DNA from: Streptomyces sp. Ncost-T10-10d
GTDB taxonomy: Bacteria > Actinomycetota > Actinomycetes > Streptomycetales > Streptomycetaceae
DNA length: 64,000 bases
Direction: 5' to 3'
Assembly: GCF_900091955.1 (NCBI RefSeq)
Contig: NZ_FMDF01000144.1
Location: forward strand, 35,980 to 99,979
The position numbers were made by a program, and so were the translations under genes. The notes beneath the pieces were generated by a model that made no database searches, was not told where the DNA came from, and saw nothing but the letters and a program-made list of their open reading frames with translations. Shown in pieces: positions 32,946 to 42,063 of this stretch. Positions within the stretch are counted from its first letter, which is position 1. The number at the start of each line of letters is the position of its first letter.

Positions 32946-34220
32946 ATGGCGGCAGGCGCCCCCCGGGTCTTCGTCTCGCACCTCGCCGGCGTCCCGGTCT
33001 TCGATCCCCACGGCGACCAGGTGGGCCGCCTCCGCGACCTGGTCGCGATGCTGCGGGTCGGCGGCCGGCCGCCCCGGTTGCTCGGCCTGGTCGTCGAGGT
33101 GCTCAGCCGCCGCCGGATCTTCCTCCCCATGACCCGGGTGACGGGGATCGAGTCCGGTCAGGTCATCACCACCGGTGTCGTCAACATGCGGCGCTTCGAA
33201 CAGCGGCCCACCGAACGCCTGGTGCTCGGCGAGTTCCTCGACCGGCGGGTCCGCCTCGTGGAGACCGGCGAGGAGGTCACCATCCTCGATGTCTCCGTGT
33301 CGCAGCTCCCCGCCCGACGCGACTGGGAGATCGACAAGTACTTCGTGCGCAAGGGCAAGGGCGGGGCGCTGCGGCGCAAGGGCGAGACCCTGACGGTCGA
33401 ATGGTCGGCGGTCAGTGGCTTCTCGCTGGAGGAGGACGGGCAGGGCGCCGAGTCCCTGGTCGCCACGTTCGAGCAGCTGCGTCCGACCGACGTGGCCAAC
33501 GCGCTGCACCATCTGTCGCCGAAGCGACGGGCCGAGGTAGCGGCCGCGCTCGACGACGACCGGCTCGCCGACGTCCTGGAGGAGCTGCCCGGGGACGACC
33601 AGGTGGAGATCATCGGCAAGCTCCAGGAGGATCGCGCCGCCGATGTCCTGGAGGCCATGGACCCGGACGACGCGGCCGACCTGCTGTCCGAACTGCCCGA
33701 GGAGGACAAGGAGCGGCTGCTGGCCCTGATGCGTCCTGACGATGCGGCGGATGTGCGGCGCCTCATGTCGTACGCGGAACGGACGGCGGGCGGCCTGATG
33801 ACCACCGAGCCGGTCATTCTGCGGCCGGACGCGACGGTCGCCGACGCGCTCGCGCGGGTCCGGCAGGCGGATCTGTCTCCCGCACTCGCCGCCCAGGTGT
33901 ACGTGTGCCGCTCGCCGGACGAGACTCCGACCGGCAGGTACCTGGGCACCGTGCACTTCCAGCGGCTGTTGCGGGATCCGCCGTACGCCCTGGTCAGCTC
34001 GATCGTCGACAGCGATCTCGTCCCCCTCACCCCGGACACCCCTTTGTCGGCCGTGACGAGCTATCTGGCCGCGTACAACCTGGTCTCGGTGCCGGTCGTG
34101 GACGAGAGCGGATCCCTGCTCGGCGCTGTGACCGTCGACGACGTACTCGACCACCTGCTGCCCGAGGACTGGCGGGAGACCGACTTCCACGGTGCGGAGG
34201 GGGTCGTCCGTGGCCGGTGA
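32946..34220 (+). CDS. MgtE N-domain and CBS-domain protein lacking membrane helices
   Basis: The product has 424 residues with AAGGAGG before the ATG. It starts with a PRC-barrel-like region (about 10-80). Helical MgtE intracellular repeats follow (LRPTDVANALHHLSPKRRAEVAAAL, LPGDDQVEIIGKL), then two CBS domains (about 285-410; MTTEPVILRPDATVADALARVR and the terminal LVSVPVVDESGSLLGAVTVDDVLDHL). The five transmembrane helices of true MgtE channels are absent. It is probably a soluble Mg2+- or nucleotide-sensing regulator. It overlaps the DUF1003 gene by 11 nt. Confidence 0.9.
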   Translation: MAAGAPRVFVSHLAGVPVFDPHGDQVGRLRDLVAMLRVGGRPPRLLGLVVEVLSRRRIFLPMTRVTGIESGQVITTGVVNMRRFEQRPTERLVLGEFLDRRVRLVETGEEVTILDVSVSQLPARRDWEIDKYFVRKGKGGALRRKGETLTVEWSAVSGFSLEEDGQGAESLVATFEQLRPTDVANALHHLSPKRRAEVAAALDDDRLADVLEELPGDDQVEIIGKLQEDRAADVLEAMDPDDAADLLSELPEEDKERLLALMRPDDAADVRRLMSYAERTAGGLMTTEPVILRPDATVADALARVRQADLSPALAAQVYVCRSPDETPTGRYLGTVHFQRLLRDPPYALVSSIVDSDLVPLTPDTPLSAVTSYLAAYNLVSVPVVDESGSLLGAVTVDDVLDHLLPEDWRETDFHGAEGVVRGR

Positions 34221-34767
34221 GGACCGCACGAAGGGGGCACCGACAGGTGCCTCGGGCATCGCGCGCCCGCCCCGTTCCCGGCTGGACCAGCCGAAGGCCC
34301 CGCGGCGGCGGCTGCTGCCCGAATACGACCCCGAGTCGTTCGGCCGGCTCTCCGAACGGATCGCCCGGTTCCTGGGCACCTGGCGCTTCATCGCCTGGAT
34401 GACACTGGTCATCATCATCTGGGTGGTGTGGAACGCCTTCGCGCCCGTGGAGTGGCGGTTCGACGGGTACCCGTTCATCTTCCTGACGCTGATCCTGTCG
34501 CTCCAGGCCTCGTACGCGGCCCCGCTGATCCTGCTCGCACAGAACCGGCAGGCCGACCGCGACCGGGTCACCTACGAGCAGGACCGCAAGCAGAACGAGC
34601 GCTCCATCGCGGACACCGAGTACCTCACCCGCGAGATCGCGGCACTGCGGATGGGGCTCGGCGAGGTCGCCACCCGCGACTGGATCCGCTCCGAACTGGA
34701 AGACCTCCTGAGGGGCCTGGACGACCGGCATGCCCTATTCCCGTCCGAGAGTGACGAAGACCGCTGA
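34210..34767 (+). CDS. DUF1003 membrane protein
   Basis: The product has 185 residues from the GTG at 34210, with GGAGGGG 6-8 nt upstream. An ATG at 34192 is less well placed. The DUF1003 core is ERIARFLGTWRFIAWMTLVI, then VWNAFAPVEWRFDGYPF, FLTLILSLQASYAAPLILLAQNRQ, forming two transmembrane helices, followed by a charged helical tail with DRDRVTYEQDRKQNERS. It overlaps the CBS/MgtE-N gene, so the two probably work together at the membrane. The biochemical role of the family is unknown. Confidence 0.9.
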   Translation: MAGEDRTKGAPTGASGIARPPRSRLDQPKAPRRRLLPEYDPESFGRLSERIARFLGTWRFIAWMTLVIIIWVVWNAFAPVEWRFDGYPFIFLTLILSLQASYAAPLILLAQNRQADRDRVTYEQDRKQNERSIADTEYLTREIAALRMGLGEVATRDWIRSELEDLLRGLDDRHALFPSESDEDR

Positions 34768-34862
34768 CGGGGCTACTCGCGCGTAGCAGCAGGCGCCGTA
34801 ACGCCCTCCCGTCGCCCACCACCACCCTCAAGGAGCGCTGCGCGCACCCGTACTATCGAGGT

Positions 34863-35996
34863 ATGGCTACGGAAGACGCGGTGCTTGAGGCACTGGCGAC
34901 AGTGAACGACCCGGAGATCCACCGTCCGATCACCGAACTCGGCATGGTGAAGTCGGTCGAGATCGATGCTGACGGTGCGGTCGCTGTCACGGTGTATCTC
35001 ACGGTGTCCGGCTGCCCGATGCGCGAGACCATCACCAAGAACGTGACCGACGCGGTGGCGAAGGTCGAAGGTGTCACGCGCGTCGACGTCACGCTCGATG
35101 TGATGAGCGACGAACAGCGCAAGGAACTCACGTCCTCACTGCGCGGCGGTACGGCGGAGCGCGAGGTGCCGTTCGCCAAGCCCGGCTCACTGACCCGGGT
35201 CTACGCGGTGGCATCCGGCAAGGGCGGCGTCGGCAAGTCGTCGGTCACGGTGAACCTGGCGGCCGCGATGGCGGCCGACGGCCTCAAGGTCGGTGTCGTG
35301 GACGCGGACATCTACGGGCACAGCGTGCCGCGGATGCTCGGCGCGGACGGCAGGCCGACCCAGGTCGAGAACATGATCATGCCGCCGTCGGCGCATGGCG
35401 TGAAGGTCATCTCCATCGGCATGTTCACCCCGGGCAACACCCCGGTGGTGTGGCGCGGACCGATGCTTCACCGGGCACTGCAGCAGTTCCTCGCCGATGT
35501 GTACTGGGGCGACCTGGACGTCCTGCTGCTCGACCTGCCGCCGGGCACGGGTGACATCGCGATCTCGGTGGCACAGCTCGTGCCGAACGCCGAGATCCTG
35601 GTCGTCACGACCCCGCAGCAGGCCGCGGCCGAGGTGGCCGAACGGGCCGGTTCGATCGCCGTGCAGACCCACCAGAAGATCGTCGGTGTCGTCGAGAACA
35701 TGTCGGGGCTTCCGTGCCCGCACTGCGACGAGATGGTCGACGTGTTCGGTACGGGCGGTGGCCGGAAGGTCGCCGAGGGCCTGACGAAGACGGTCGGCGC
35801 TGAGGTGCCGGTGCTCGGCTCCATCCCGATCGACGTACGGCTGCGCGAGGGGGGCGACGAGGGCAAGCCGGTCGTCCTGTCCGACCCCGACTCCCCGGCC
35901 GGCAAGGCACTCCGCACCATCGCGGACAAGCTGGGAGGCCGTCAGCGCGGCCTGTCGGGCATGTCGCTGGGAATCACCCCGCGCAACAAGTTCTGA
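34863..35996 (+). CDS. mrp: Mrp/ApbC family iron-sulfur carrier ATPase
   Basis: The product has 377 residues. The N-terminal MIP18/DUF59 domain (1-85) is followed by the P-loop ATPase VASGKGGVGKSSVTVNLA (deviant Walker A) and the CPHC motif in MSGLPCPHCDEMVDVFG that holds a bridging Fe-S cluster in the dimer. It delivers Fe-S clusters to apoproteins in the cytosol. TACTAT (34851-34856) stands 6 nt before the ATG without a good Shine-Dalgarno sequence, suggesting a leaderless transcript. Confidence 0.93.
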   Translation: MATEDAVLEALATVNDPEIHRPITELGMVKSVEIDADGAVAVTVYLTVSGCPMRETITKNVTDAVAKVEGVTRVDVTLDVMSDEQRKELTSSLRGGTAEREVPFAKPGSLTRVYAVASGKGGVGKSSVTVNLAAAMAADGLKVGVVDADIYGHSVPRMLGADGRPTQVENMIMPPSAHGVKVISIGMFTPGNTPVVWRGPMLHRALQQFLADVYWGDLDVLLLDLPPGTGDIAISVAQLVPNAEILVVTTPQQAAAEVAERAGSIAVQTHQKIVGVVENMSGLPCPHCDEMVDVFGTGGGRKVAEGLTKTVGAEVPVLGSIPIDVRLREGGDEGKPVVLSDPDSPAGKALRTIADKLGGRQRGLSGMSLGITPRNKF

Positions 35997-36014
35997 GCGG
36001 GGACGAGGGCATCT

Positions 36015-36045
36015 CCGGACGGGCCTGATTTCCAGGCCTGTCCGG
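36015..36045. terminator. Terminator hairpin after mrp
   Basis: CCGGACGGGCCTG pairs with CAGGCCTGTCCGG (one wobble) around a 5-nt loop, 19 nt after mrp. A tandem copy of CCCGGCCGGCGTTCGAGGGC follows at about 36056-36104. The core resembles the repeat at 23059. Confidence 0.65.
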
Positions 36046-36141
36046 CACAACCGGGCCCGGCCGGCGTTCGAGGGCACCTTCGAGCCCGGCCGGCGTTCGA
36101 GGGCGAAGCGGCAACCGGCCATGACCGGCCACCGTCCGCGC

Positions 36142-36801
36142 CTACGTGTACGTCGCGATGTCGCCGACCACCGAGAACGCCAGCCCGTACGCGCTCATCC
36201 CCCGCCCGTACGCCCCGATGTGCACCCCGCCGGGCGCCGACCCCGCCAGCACCCAGCCGAACTCGGACTCGCGGTAGTGGAACGGCACCGGGACACCGTC
36301 CACCGGCAGCGACAGCGCCGACCATGCGGGACCGTCCAGATCGTCGGCGAGTTCGAACGCAGTCTCCGTCTGCTGGTCCAGCCAGTCGTCACGCAGTGTG
36401 TGATCCATCTGCGGGGGCCACGTACAGGCGAGCAGGCCGGACCCGGCCAGCCAGGCCGCGGAGGAGACCGTGGTCGCGTCCAGAACCCCCGTACCGTCAG
36501 CGCTACGCCGCACCGGGCTGCTGGCCACCGTCACGACGACAGCGAATCGTTGCTTCTCCATACCCGAGTCGGCCCGTACCGACGGCTCGTCACCGTGTCC
36601 GATGGAACCGTGCTGCACAGTGCCGTCCGCCGCGGTGCCCACCTGCATCCGCCAACGCGGTCCGGTGAAGGCCTCGTCAAGTCCGTACCAGGGAAACGGA
36701 GCTGCCAGAAAACCGTCGACAGTACGCCGGGCCGCCGATACCCCCTCTGCGGTGGCTGTGTTCGGCGCACCTTCCGCGCCCACCCGACTGGTCGTCTCCA
36801 T
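36142..36801 (-). CDS. Conserved actinobacterial protein of unknown function
   Basis: The product has 219 residues from the ATG at 36801. It has no signal peptide or transmembrane helix. Notable segments are FLAAPFPWYGLDEAFTGPRW, WLAGSGLLACTWPP and FGWVLAGSAPGGVHIGAYGRGMSAYGLAF. No catalytic motif is recognised. It lies downstream of tatB in the same direction with a 118-nt gap, next to the envelope-stress operon. Confidence 0.72.
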   Translation of the reverse strand: METTSRVGAEGAPNTATAEGVSAARRTVDGFLAAPFPWYGLDEAFTGPRWRMQVGTAADGTVQHGSIGHGDEPSVRADSGMEKQRFAVVVTVASSPVRRSADGTGVLDATTVSSAAWLAGSGLLACTWPPQMDHTLRDDWLDQQTETAFELADDLDGPAWSALSLPVDGVPVPFHYRESEFGWVLAGSAPGGVHIGAYGRGMSAYGLAFSVVGDIATYT

Positions 36802-36919
36802 CTGCCCGGCCGCCTCCTCGATCCCTTGCGTCCGGAGCGGCCCGCCCCCCACGGGCGTCCTCACAACCGGACAGATGGAGAATAGCCATACCGTCCGGAC
36901 GAGCCGGGATTGACTGCTG

Positions 36920-37405
36920 TCAGGTGGCGTCTGCGTCGAACGGCGGGCGGTCGTCCTTCGCGGGCTGTTCACGCTTCTTGAGCAGGTCCGGAGTACCGGC
37001 GGAGCCGTTGGCCGCGGTGATCGCCGAGCCGCTCGACACGCCGCTCCGGGAGTCCGCGGACTCCACGGCCGCGTCCTCCCGGCCGTTCACCGCGTCGGTG
37101 ACCTCGGCCAGATCCTTGCGCAGGTCGAAGCTCTCGCGGATCTCCTTCAGCCCCAGATCGTCATTGCCGTCCATGAGCTGCTTGCGGACGAACGTCTTGG
37201 GGTTGAGATCCTCGAACTCGAAGTCCTTGAACTCCGGGCCGAGCTCCGTACGGATGTCCTCCTTGGCGCTCTCCGAGAACTCACGGATCTTACGGATGAA
37301 GCGCGAGGCGTCCTGGATGACCTTGGGCAGCTTGTCCGGGCCGAAGATCAGCACGCCCAAAATCACGAGCGTCACCAGCTCGAGTGGGCCTATGTCATTG
37401 AACAC
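36920..37405 (-). CDS. tatB: Sec-independent protein translocase subunit TatB
   Basis: The product has 161 residues from the GTG at 37405, with GAGGAG 7 nt upstream. The N-terminal helix and hinge FNDIGPLELVTLVILGVLIFGPDKLPK are diagnostic. An amphipathic helix and a long acidic, partly disordered tail with FEFEDLNPKTFVRK follow. TatB forms the substrate receptor with TatC for twin-arginine export. It lies 99 nt after htrA in the conserved order sigE, anti-sigma, htrA, tatB. Confidence 0.94.
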   Translation of the reverse strand: MFNDIGPLELVTLVILGVLIFGPDKLPKVIQDASRFIRKIREFSESAKEDIRTELGPEFKDFEFEDLNPKTFVRKQLMDGNDDLGLKEIRESFDLRKDLAEVTDAVNGREDAAVESADSRSGVSSGSAITAANGSAGTPDLLKKREQPAKDDRPPFDADAT

Positions 37406-37504
37406 CTTGTCGCTCCTCGTGTTCTCCGCGACCAGGTCGGTTGTGGTCCGGACCCGGCCCACGGTACCGGTCGATACTGTCCGCGCGGTAGCGTCCCGCC
37501 GGTG

Positions 37505-39172
37505 TCACGTGCCGGTTGCCGAACCAAGAGTCAAAGAGATGGACAGGTCTTTACCACCACGGGTCAGACCGAGGTCCAGACGGTCGCCGGGCCGGTGGGC
37601 GCGGATCTTCACGATCAGCTCCTCGCCGCTGTGCACCCGCCTGCCGTCGACCTCGGTGATGACGTCCCCCGGCTTGATCCCGGCCTTGTCGCCGGGCCCG
37701 TCGGGCGTCACCGCGGGCTTGCCGGCGGCACCCTTCGCACCGACCTTGGCCCCGTCCCCCGTGTACTTCATGTCCAAGGTGACGCCGATCACCGGGTGGG
37801 TGGCCTTCCCCGTGTTGATCAGTTCCTCGGCGACCCGCTTGCCCTGGTTGATCGGGATGGCGAAGCCGAGACCGATGGACCCTGCCTGCCCGCCCTCGGT
37901 GCTCGAACCGCTGTCGGCGGCACGAATGGCGCTGTTGATGCCTATGACATGGGCGTCGGTGTCGACGAGCGGGCCGCCGGAGTTGCCCGGGTTGATCGGG
38001 GCATCGGTCTGCAGCGCGTCGACGTAACTGATGTCGCTGCCGTCGCCCTTCTCGCCGCCCGCGGTGATCGGCCGGTCCTTGGCGCTGATGATGCCGGAGG
38101 TCACGGTGTTGGACAGGTCGAAGGGTGCGCCGATGGCTACCACGGGGTCGCCGACCTGCACATTGTCGGAGTTGCCCAGCGGCAGCGGCTTGAGGCCGGA
38201 GACGCCGGTGACCTTGACCACGGCCAGGTCGTAGCCGCTGTCCTTGCCGACGACTTCGGCGCGCGCGGTCTCGCCGCCGCTGAACGTCACAGTGATCTCG
38301 CCGGAGGGCCCGGCCGGGGCGACGACGTGGTTGTTCGTGAGGATGTGGCCGGATTTGTCGAGAACGAAGCCGGTGCCGGTGCCGGATTCGGTGGTACCGC
38401 TGACATGGAGAGTGACCACGCTGGGCAGGGCGCTGGCGGCGATGCCCGCGACGCTGTCGGGGGCGCGGCCGCCGTTGTTGCGCCCGGTCTGCGGAAGCTC
38501 GACCTGGGTGAGGCCGCCGTTGCGCTCGACGTAGGCCCCGATGCCGCCGCCGATGCCGCCCGCCACCAGTGCGAGCAGCACCGCACCGACGAGGAGGGAG
38601 CCGCGGCGGTTCTTCTTGTGGCCGCCGTCGGCCCCGAGCGGCGGGCCCGGGTTGGTCAGCGGCTGCCGGGGCGCACCCCAGGGGTCGTACTGGAGCCACT
38701 GCGTCGACTGCGGCTGCGGCTGCTGAGGCGGGGGCGGGGGTGTGAAGCCGGGGGCGGGTGAGGTGGGGATGCCGGCGCCGTTCGTACCCGCGTACTGCGG
38801 GGGTACGGGGGTGCCGTGCGCCGGGGTCGGGACCGGTCGCTGTACGGGTGGTGCGGGCGCCCAGGGGCCGGGGCCACCGTACGGCGGGGTGCTGTACTGA
38901 TCGGGCTCGTGCAGGGGCGCCACGGGCTGCGTGGCCGCTACGGACGCCACGGGCTCGGGGGCGGGCGGGGATGACACCGGCTCGGGTGCCGACGGCTGAG
39001 GGGGCACGTCGGCTGTGTGCGCTTCCGTGACGCCCGTCGCGCCGGTCACATCGGCCGTGGGCACCGTGTCCTCGACGGGGGTCGGCCCGTCCGGCGCGGT
39101 GCGGGTGGTGCCTCCCGCCGTGGGCCGGCTCCACCACTTCGCCTTCGGCCCGGTGGACTTCCCGTCTTCCAT
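37505..39172 (-). CDS. HtrA/DegP-type membrane serine protease with PDZ domain
   Basis: The product has 555 residues. A Pro-rich cytoplasmic N-terminal region (to about 180) precedes one transmembrane helix (LLVGAVLLALVAGGIGGGIGAY). The extracytoplasmic trypsin-like domain has the triad in LTNNHVV (His), SGYDLAVVKV (Asp) and NPGNSGGPLV (Ser). A C-terminal PDZ domain includes GDVITEVDGRRVHSGEEL. It degrades or refolds damaged envelope proteins. Its place behind sigE and the anti-sigma gene matches M. tuberculosis htrA (Rv1223). Confidence 0.93.
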   Translation of the reverse strand: MEDGKSTGPKAKWWSRPTAGGTTRTAPDGPTPVEDTVPTADVTGATGVTEAHTADVPPQPSAPEPVSSPPAPEPVASVAATQPVAPLHEPDQYSTPPYGGPGPWAPAPPVQRPVPTPAHGTPVPPQYAGTNGAGIPTSPAPGFTPPPPPQQPQPQSTQWLQYDPWGAPRQPLTNPGPPLGADGGHKKNRRGSLLVGAVLLALVAGGIGGGIGAYVERNGGLTQVELPQTGRNNGGRAPDSVAGIAASALPSVVTLHVSGTTESGTGTGFVLDKSGHILTNNHVVAPAGPSGEITVTFSGGETARAEVVGKDSGYDLAVVKVTGVSGLKPLPLGNSDNVQVGDPVVAIGAPFDLSNTVTSGIISAKDRPITAGGEKGDGSDISYVDALQTDAPINPGNSGGPLVDTDAHVIGINSAIRAADSGSSTEGGQAGSIGLGFAIPINQGKRVAEELINTGKATHPVIGVTLDMKYTGDGAKVGAKGAAGKPAVTPDGPGDKAGIKPGDVITEVDGRRVHSGEELIVKIRAHRPGDRLDLGLTRGGKDLSISLTLGSATGT

Positions 39173-39282
39173 GCTCTCCCCGCAACTGCCGCGTCTGGCC
39201 TCTGCACGCCCCGGCAGGGGCGTCCGTCCCGGAATTCCTCCCGGAATTCAACCAGGTTTGCGAATGCCTGCGCAGACCCCGG

Positions 39283-40296
39283 TCAGCGCCGGGAGGAAAG
39301 CGGCAGACCGCGATCGGCGGGGGTGGGGAGAGCCGAGGCCGACGGCGGTGTCCAGGACGGCGGCACGGAAGGCTCCGAGGGCTGCGGGGCCGGCCGTCCG
39401 AGCACCTGGGCGAAGAGTGGGGTGGTGCCGGTCGGACGTATCAGCGGTGGAGCGGACACATTGGTCAGAACCTGAACGGCGAAGGTGTTCCCCGCGAGAC
39501 TTCCCGTGGAGAGCAGCGCGGGAGCGGTGGAGGGCACCGCCGGTGTGGCCTCCGGCACGGGGGGTGGTGGGGCAGCGGCTGCGGCCGAGCGGTCGCCCGC
39601 CTCCGAAATCGAAAGGGTGCCCTGGCTGCCACCGCTGCGCCGGCTCACCGAGCTGCCGCTCTCGCTGCGGGATGCGGTGTCGAGCGGGTTCGCGGTGTTT
39701 CCGGCGCCCGCGGCCCGGGCCGGGGAGCTGGGACCCGCCCCTGTCGGCAGGGCGCCGCCCAGGGCGATGGCCGCCAGCGATACGGCGCTGGCCGCCGCGA
39801 AGGCGAACCTCCGGCCGCGCCACGGCGAGCGGTCTCCCTCACGGCCGACCTCATGGATCCTGAAGCCCGAACGGGAGGAGCCACCCGGCAGTACGGTGGT
39901 CGATCCGTGCGGGGCCGGGAGGAAGCCAAAACTCCCCAGTGGCGAATTCCCCGGCGAATCCGTGCGGCTGCCGGACGGCTGAATCACGGGAAAGAGCCCG
40001 TCGGCGAAGCGCCCGGAGCCGCCGAATGGTTTCCCCGGGTTGTCGTCGTCACCCCCCGGTCCCCCGGGAAGGCCCTGCAGCCGGGCGAGGAATCCCTCGG
40101 ACGGCGACGGCGGGGCGGACTGCGCGAAGACACTCTTCAGGCGCCGCTGGGCGGCAGCCTCGGCCTTGCACTTGGCGCAGGTCGCGAGGTGGGCGAGCAC
40201 CCGCTCTCGGGCGTCGTGTTTCAGCTCACCGTCGACAAGCGCAGCGAGCCGGTCCCCCAGGTGTTGTTCCGCGGGGGTCGGAACTGTGCCACTCAC
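39283..40296 (-). CDS. Zinc-binding anti-sigma factor (ZAS type)
   Basis: The product has 337 residues. The GTG overlaps the sigma-factor stop (GTGA), so the pair is translated together. The N-terminal anti-sigma domain has HLATCAKC, the H-x3-C-x2-C zinc motif, preceded by LVDGELKHDARERVLA. A hydrophobic segment (FAFAAASAVSLAAIALGGAL, about 167-186) probably crosses the membrane, leaving a Pro/Ser-rich outer domain. It should hold the neighbouring sigma factor inactive until envelope stress, like RseA of M. tuberculosis (Rv1222). Confidence 0.9.
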   Translation of the reverse strand: MSGTVPTPAEQHLGDRLAALVDGELKHDARERVLAHLATCAKCKAEAAAQRRLKSVFAQSAPPSPSEGFLARLQGLPGGPGGDDDNPGKPFGGSGRFADGLFPVIQPSGSRTDSPGNSPLGSFGFLPAPHGSTTVLPGGSSRSGFRIHEVGREGDRSPWRGRRFAFAAASAVSLAAIALGGALPTGAGPSSPARAAGAGNTANPLDTASRSESGSSVSRRSGGSQGTLSISEAGDRSAAAAAPPPPVPEATPAVPSTAPALLSTGSLAGNTFAVQVLTNVSAPPLIRPTGTTPLFAQVLGRPAPQPSEPSVPPSWTPPSASALPTPADRGLPLSSRR

Positions 40297-41054
40297 GCCG
40301 TTCCGCCCTCCCCTGCCAGGATCGCGCCCGCCAGCGAGCGCTGCTCGGCACGGGCCTCGGGCGAACGGTGCTGCAGCGCCTTGCGCAGATGCGAGCGACC
40401 GCGGTGGATACGGCTGCGCACGGTACCGAGCTTCACGCCCAGCGTCGCGGCAATCTCCTCGTACGAGAGGCCCTCGATGTCACAGAGCACGACAGCGGCA
40501 CGGAATTCGGGCGCAAGGGTGTCCAGCGCCTGCTGCACATCCGCGTCGAAGTGGGTGTCGTTGAAGACCTGCTGCGGGGACGGTTCACGGCTCGGCAGCC
40601 GCTCGGCGGCGTCGTCGCCGAGGGAGTCGAAGCGGATCCGCTGCTTACGACGGACCATGTCCAGGAACAGGTTGGTCGTGATGCGGTGCAGCCAGCCCTC
40701 GAAGGTGCCCGGCGTATAGGTCGACAGCGACCGGAACACGCGCACGAAGACCTCCTGTGTGAGGTCCTCCGCATCGTGCTGGTTGCCCGTCAGCCGGTAG
40801 GCAAGGCGATAGACACGGCCGCTGTGCGTGCTGACGATCTCTTCCCATGAGGGCGGCGTCCACGCCTGGGAGTCCGCATCTGAGGCGAAGGTCGCAGTCG
40901 GTGCGGATTCGTTGGAAGAACGGTCAGCGATGTTGGTCACGGATTTCGGCTCACCCGCCGACCTGAGAAAGCGCCGCAGCACTCCTCCCCGATCCACAGG
41001 CGCAGCCGCACCTCCCCTATCGGCTCTGGTGGTGTCCAGTGGAGCCCCTACCAT
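40293..41054 (-). CDS. sigE: ECF RNA polymerase sigma factor, SigE (Rv1221) type
   Basis: The product has 253 residues from the ATG at 41054, chosen for GCGAGG just upstream and the plausible N-terminus MVGAPLDTTRADRGG. An open frame reaches 41234. Region 2 has YRLAYRLTGNQHDAEDLTQE and YTPGTFEGWLHRITTNLFLD. Region 4 has LAPEFRAAVVLCDIEGLSYE and KLGTVRSRIHRGRSHL. It directs polymerase to envelope-stress promoters. Orthology is to mycobacterial SigE by gene order; the S. coelicolor gene called sigE elsewhere in that genome is a different ECF factor. Confidence 0.93.
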   Translation of the reverse strand: MVGAPLDTTRADRGGAAAPVDRGGVLRRFLRSAGEPKSVTNIADRSSNESAPTATFASDADSQAWTPPSWEEIVSTHSGRVYRLAYRLTGNQHDAEDLTQEVFVRVFRSLSTYTPGTFEGWLHRITTNLFLDMVRRKQRIRFDSLGDDAAERLPSREPSPQQVFNDTHFDADVQQALDTLAPEFRAAVVLCDIEGLSYEEIAATLGVKLGTVRSRIHRGRSHLRKALQHRSPEARAEQRSLAGAILAGEGGTA

Positions 41055-41215
41055 AGCGACCTCGCCCGTTAGCTCCGGATAAGCCTTTTTCCTGCTGGGG
41101 CCGAGGATCACCCCGGGAACCGCCGGCCCGTGTCTCCCGGACCCGATCTGCGGGCCGGTACCACGGGCTTTCCCCTGCCCCTGCATAACGCCCGGTCCCA
41201 TCTGCGGGTTCCCGG

Positions 41216-41902
41216 GTGCAGCGGATACAGTCACCGTTGCGCCAACTACGGGGACAGGAGAGGGTCATTACCGCCAACCGGCAGACGAGCTGGGCGTTCG
41301 CCGACGCCTTTGTCGCCGAGGACGAAGCATTGCGCTGGGCCCGGGACCGGGCTCGGGAGGCAGGGCTCCGCTCGGTGTCGCCAGGTACCGGCGCCGCGCT
41401 GCGCTTGCTCGCTGCTACGACGGACGCCAAAGCGGTGGCCGAGATCGGCACCGGGACCGGCGTGTCCGGACTCTATCTGCTGCACGGCATGCGGCCCGAC
41501 GGGGTGCTGACCACGGTCGACCCGGAGCCCGAGCGCCAGCAGTTCGCCCGTGAGGTGTTCCGGGCCGCGGGGTTCGCCGCCAATCGGGCCCGCTTCATTC
41601 CCGGCCGCGCCCTGGACGTACTGCCGCGGCTCGCGGACGGTGGATACGACCTGGTGTTCTGCGACGGCGACCGGCTGGAGAGCCTGGACTGTCTCGCTGA
41701 ATCGTTGCGCCTGCTGCGACCTGGTGGCCTGGTCTGCTTCGAGGGTGTCTTTGCAGACGGCCGTACCGTCGACTCGGCGGCGCAGCCCGCGGAGGTACTG
41801 CGGCTGCGGGAGCTGCTGCGTGCGGTGCGGGAGAGCCAGGAGCTGATGGCGACGTTGCTGCCGGTGGGCGACGGGTTGCTGTGCGCGGTGCGGCGGGGCT
41901 GA
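41216..41902 (+). CDS. O-methyltransferase (SAM-dependent)
   Basis: The product has up to 228 residues. The class I methyltransferase motif is AVAEIGTGTGVSGLYLLHGM, followed by TTVDPEPERQ and DLVFCDGDRLE, where catechol-type enzymes bind metal. LLRPGGLVCFEGV follows. It matches Rv1220c, divergent from sigE. The start is doubtful: GTG at 41216, TTG at 41237, or an ATT at 41270 after AGGAGAGG are all possible; the conserved part begins ITANRQTSWAFADAFVAEDE. The methyl acceptor is unknown. Confidence 0.9.
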   Translation: MQRIQSPLRQLRGQERVITANRQTSWAFADAFVAEDEALRWARDRAREAGLRSVSPGTGAALRLLAATTDAKAVAEIGTGTGVSGLYLLHGMRPDGVLTTVDPEPERQQFAREVFRAAGFAANRARFIPGRALDVLPRLADGGYDLVFCDGDRLESLDCLAESLRLLRPGGLVCFEGVFADGRTVDSAAQPAEVLRLRELLRAVRESQELMATLLPVGDGLLCAVRRG

Positions 41903-42004
41903 GGGGCCGTCGGGGGCAGAATTCCTGCCCCCCGTGTCCCCCGTGCATGGGGCAGCCAGGTGCCCTCAATCGCCGGACGGGCTTGATTCTGTCGAGTGTG
42001 AACG

Positions 42005-42045
42005 CATCACTGCCCCGGCACGGACACCGTGCCGGGGCAGTGATG
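42005..42045. terminator. Strong bidirectional terminator
   Basis: A perfect 19-bp inverted repeat (CATCACTGCCCCGGCACGG) with a 3-nt loop lies between the converging methyltransferase and DUF3117 genes. Confidence 0.88.
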
Positions 42046-42063
42046 AAGTGTGGGCGCCTCTGC

